DNA of 8,449 bases, taken from positions 1 to 8,449 of the forward strand of contig JAEZCB010000249.1 in assembly GCA_023412755.1 (NCBI GenBank), read 5' to 3'. The notes under the pieces were generated by a model. It was not told where the DNA came from and ran no database searches. It was given only the letters and a program-made list of their open reading frames with translations. Of this stretch, positions 7,201-8,449 are shown piece after piece (position 1 is the first letter of the stretch; each line of letters starts with the position of its first letter). The translations under genes and the position numbers were made by a program. The DNA comes from Bacteroidota bacterium (GTDB lineage: Bacteria > Bacteroidota > Bacteroidia > Flavobacteriales_F > PHOS-HE28).

Positions 7201-8449
7201 GCAAGGTGCGGGGGGCACCACATCAGCCGCAGCCTCCACTACCACAGCGTCCAGCACCACGGTGATCGCCTGGCTCGTTTCGGCCGATGCGCTGCAACCA
7301 GAGGGATCGTTCACCAGCAGCTGCACTTCATATTCACCGGGGCCACTATAGGTATGCGTCACATTGGTGTCGTTGTAGATGGTGCCATCACCCATGTCCC
7401 AAATGAATTCCATCGATCCACCATTGCTGGTATTGGTGAAACTCACCTCCGTATCGCTGCAACCCGGATCCTGATCACTGATGAAGGATGCCGTGATATC
7501 CACTGCTTCACCGATCTCGATCTCGAAGTACGCGGTATCGGCGATGTTGCAGGTCATGCTATCCGCGGCGATCAGAGTGATGGTGTACGAGCCGGCCTCG
7601 GTATACAGATGGGAAGGTTCAAAGGCTTCGACGGGAGGTGTACCATCACCAAAGTCCCACAGCCAGTAAGTGCCGGTGCTGGTGTTGCTGAATTGGATAT
7701 CGATGGGTGCGCATCCCTGGTTCACGGGACTTGCACCTGCGGCGTTAACTCCAGCCACTTGGAAGTCGATCTTGAACACCCCGATATCCCATCCTGTGGA
7801 TTGGGACTGGGCATAGGCCCATGGCACGGTCTGCATACTGTTGCCACTGGCACAAACACCCTGGTAAACGATCCCATTCTTATCGAACCGGCTTGTACCA
7901 CCATCCACGTGGTTCCCTCCATAGTGCGTGGCGAAAACAAGGCCGGACATATCCACATCGAATGCGGCCAGGTAGAACGCCCCGCCGGTCTGTAGTGCAT
8001 CGCTTGTGGTGGGTAGATCGGACCATGTGGCATCGTAGCCGGAAACATAGATCTTATCGCAGCGGTCCACCAGGAACGCCACTGGTGTGAGCGCTGTACT
8101 GTTTGAGAAGCCAAAGGCGGTGGATAGTAGCAGTTGGGCAAGGTCCGGATCGAATTTGGCCAGGAAGATGGTGCCCCCCGTTTCACCATATACATCCGCG
8201 GGTTGAATGGGCATAGACCCCATTGTCTGGCCGTAGATCCAGATGTTGTCCTCAGAATCCGTATCCAGAAAATAGGGCCTGTCCATACTGGCGGTGCCGA
8301 AGTAGGTGGAGGAAAGGAGTTGGCCACCGTTGGCATTGAATCTTGCGATAAATCCATCCTGGCCACCTCCTGTAGCTGGTTGGTACGCGCCTGCCGTTGT
8401 TGGCAGGTCCGTGCTGAAACTCTGTCCGCACACATAAACTTCATTGTTC
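4270..8449 (-). CDS. Giant secreted PKD-repeat protein with type B T9SS (gliding-motility-associated, CHU_C) C-terminal domain, 5' truncated
   Basis: The frame runs from the right edge to TAG at 4272-4270, giving 1392 visible residues. A GTG at 8433 is only an internal valine: in-frame codons NNEVY precede it and continue off the window. Residue numbers below count from that valine. Residues 1-230 resemble SBBP-type beta-propeller repeats (GGGQDGFIARFN, STYFG, DLPTT). Residues 237-1153 contain eleven PKD domains, typically with WDMGDG and HTYSGPGEYEVQL-like strands. Residues about 1155-1290 hold two Ig-like modules (SYSWSNGST, AYAWSTGAM). Residues about 1292-1387 are a CHU_C/type B T9SS domain (APNAFTPDGDGINDIF, YNRWGQLLFE, WDGSFNGE, DVYVYQLEY). 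The protein should cross the outer membrane by T9SS and be displayed or released as a long rod, plausibly an adhesin or matrix protein. It is transcribed towards the lipoprotein gene, and the two stop codons are 2 bases apart. Promoter and signal peptide lie outside the window. Confidence 0.93.
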   Translation of the reverse strand, partial: NNEVYVCGQSFSTDLPTTAGAYQPATGGGQDGFIARFNANGGQLLSSTYFGTASMDRPYFLDTDSEDNIWIYGQTMGSMPIQPADVYGETGGTIFLAKFDPDLAQLLLSTAFGFSNSTALTPVAFLVDRCDKIYVSGYDATWSDLPTTSDALQTGGAFYLAAFDVDMSGLVFATHYGGNHVDGGTSRFDKNGIVYQGVCASGNSMQTVPWAYAQSQSTGWDIGVFKIDFQVAGVNAAGASPVNQGCAPIDIQFSNTSTGTYWLWDFGDGTPPVEAFEPSHLYTEAGSYTITLIAADSMTCNIADTAYFEIEIGEAVDITASFISDQDPGCSDTEVSFTNTSNGGSMEFIWDMGDGTIYNDTNVTHTYSGPGEYEVQLLVNDPSGCSASAETSQAITVVLDAVVVEAAADVVPPAPCGDMTVHCTNSSTGVDPTFQWVMGDGTIIDGELDSYTYSGPGIYTILFIANDPQTCNLSDTLSWEVEIQGSAEAELMFEVELEQECATGIVHTINLSTGGDLEYHWDMGDGTAYDGFEADHTYLASGYYMITLTATDPMGCADPVPYYVPVWVGEPTPVTVGFFAELELDCDGAYLTATNYSGGDNIAFQWSFGDGATSTDMNVEHTYSGGGEMVLQLVVTDLDGCHPNDTLEQVLFIPSNIIDPSFDHVLMDNCNGGQFIGQTLNAGAVDYTWYMGDGTIYTGTYVDHQYTAEGEFEVMVVAEDPNGCGSDTAYTAVQVLLPTLMQLSFDMVEHFECGQLTVTCNSTSIGDDLVHIWWTSDDSSYYGPSMEHTFTEPGEYEIRFYGMDPMDCSGPDSVVVTVTVEPLVPLNADIISNVEQTCDGTIANLEVQNENTDAEVVWDMGDGSVYNTAAVEHVYTTAGDYTVQLTVSDVSGCQDPIITELSIDATPPPILTAAFDMDSTASCGTVDVVLMNTSTGMPVQMVWDMGNGDQLTGEAVAYTYDQPGTYTITFTVTDPGTCNGVDSAYATITVEPVAEFAASFDLVQEGDCGQLQVECTNTSTGNAMDILWEMGDGSSYDTNDAEHLFTEPGTYTILLLLSDPSGCVPTDTAAMVVEVPAPFPVSASMLVEQTDDCSEMRVDCFNNSGGMGFQWTWDMGDGTQYQSFETSHIYAAPGTYTITLMVTDTVCGQQDLQVTTITVTDGVPIVELSSPVLCEGGSVVIDASATPGSYSWSNGSTDHSIIVDSPGTYSVTVEGVDGCTGTAEVIVPEGASFEFQETIQACPQQLVTLTIPMEGQAYAWSTGAMEQTIGIRGEGAFTFFVTDNDGCQHSGTYVVEPLDAEAQLFAPNAFTPDGDGINDIFTIDGHGDHGAKLMIYNRWGQLLFETHEPRPSWDGSFNGELVKQDVYVYQLEYRSTCTNLTNSTTGHVTVLR
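4970..7725 (-). repeat. Array of eleven PKD-encoding repeats, period about 255 bp
   Basis: Counting the signature codons for W-x-x-GDG, the units sit at about 7641, 7383, 7125, 6870, 6613, 6367, 6115 (degenerate), 5860, 5605, 5350 and 5095 on the plus-strand scale, so spacing is about 246-258 bases. Repeat identity is mostly at protein level, but short exact DNA matches remain: a 17-base match occurs at 5611-5627 and 5866-5882, exactly 255 bases apart. Each unit begins with a Cys near its first strand and has another Cys, usually in a D-P-x-G-C loop, near its last strand. Confidence 0.9.

Noticed and set aside
4970..7725. Regularly spaced repeats as a possible CRISPR array
   Set aside because: The period is about 255 bases, the repeats are coding and diverged, and they translate to PKD domains.
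6634..7995. Long forward open frame (453 codons) opposite the PKD array
   Set aside because: It is an antisense shadow: it mirrors the repeat period of the PKD gene, is rich in His/Ile/Gly without any recognisable domain, and the minus-strand frame is clearly the coding one.
8431..8433. GTG as the start codon of the PKD protein
   Set aside because: In-frame codons NNEVY precede it and continue to the edge, the region is mid-repeat, and there is no signal peptide, so the gene is truncated by the window.

Overview
The window reads as chromosomal DNA of a fairly GC-rich member of the Bacteroidota, most likely an uncultured Flavobacteriales-type organism. The evidence is protein-level. Two large secreted proteins end in the two classes of type IX secretion (T9SS) sorting domain: a type A Por_Secre_tail-like domain, and a type B gliding-motility-associated CHU_C domain. 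There is also a lipoprotein with a Bacteroidota-style motif. No gene has a clear Shine-Dalgarno sequence, and several starts are preceded by TAnnTTTG-like -7 boxes, as is usual in this phylum. I see no tRNA, rRNA, CRISPR array, insertion sequence or phage gene.

Layout from left to right. Positions 1-239 hold the 3' end of an unidentified gene that finishes in a very acidic tail, followed by a strong intrinsic terminator (265-295). Positions 388-810 encode a small VOC-fold (extradiol dioxygenase/glyoxalase-like) protein. Positions 850-3255 encode an 801-residue secreted multidomain CotH-kinase-family protein (lamin-tail, chitobiase C-terminal-like, CotH and repeat domains, then a type A T9SS tail). 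Positions 3296-3727 encode an OsmC-type peroxiredoxin, followed by a long terminator hairpin. Positions 3830-4267 encode a 145-residue lipoprotein carrying two copies of an NPPHGEPGH-x-CE motif. On the opposite strand, 4270-8449 is the C-terminal 1392 residues of a giant secreted protein: a propeller-like N-terminal region, eleven PKD domains, two Ig-like modules and a type B T9SS tail. Its 5' end lies beyond the right edge.

The genes do not form an obvious pathway. The four complete forward genes look like separate or loosely coupled units, with at least two terminators among them. The common theme is cell-surface and secreted proteins (CotH protein, lipoprotein, PKD protein) beside two small soluble enzymes (VOC protein, OsmC). 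The most unusual items are the duplicated HGEPGH-x-C motif kept at protein level despite near-saturated synonymous change, the strict cysteine pairing across all eleven PKD repeats with one repeat that has lost its GDG signature, and the 2-bp gap between two convergent stop codons. I found no convincing evidence of a wholly new multi-gene system.
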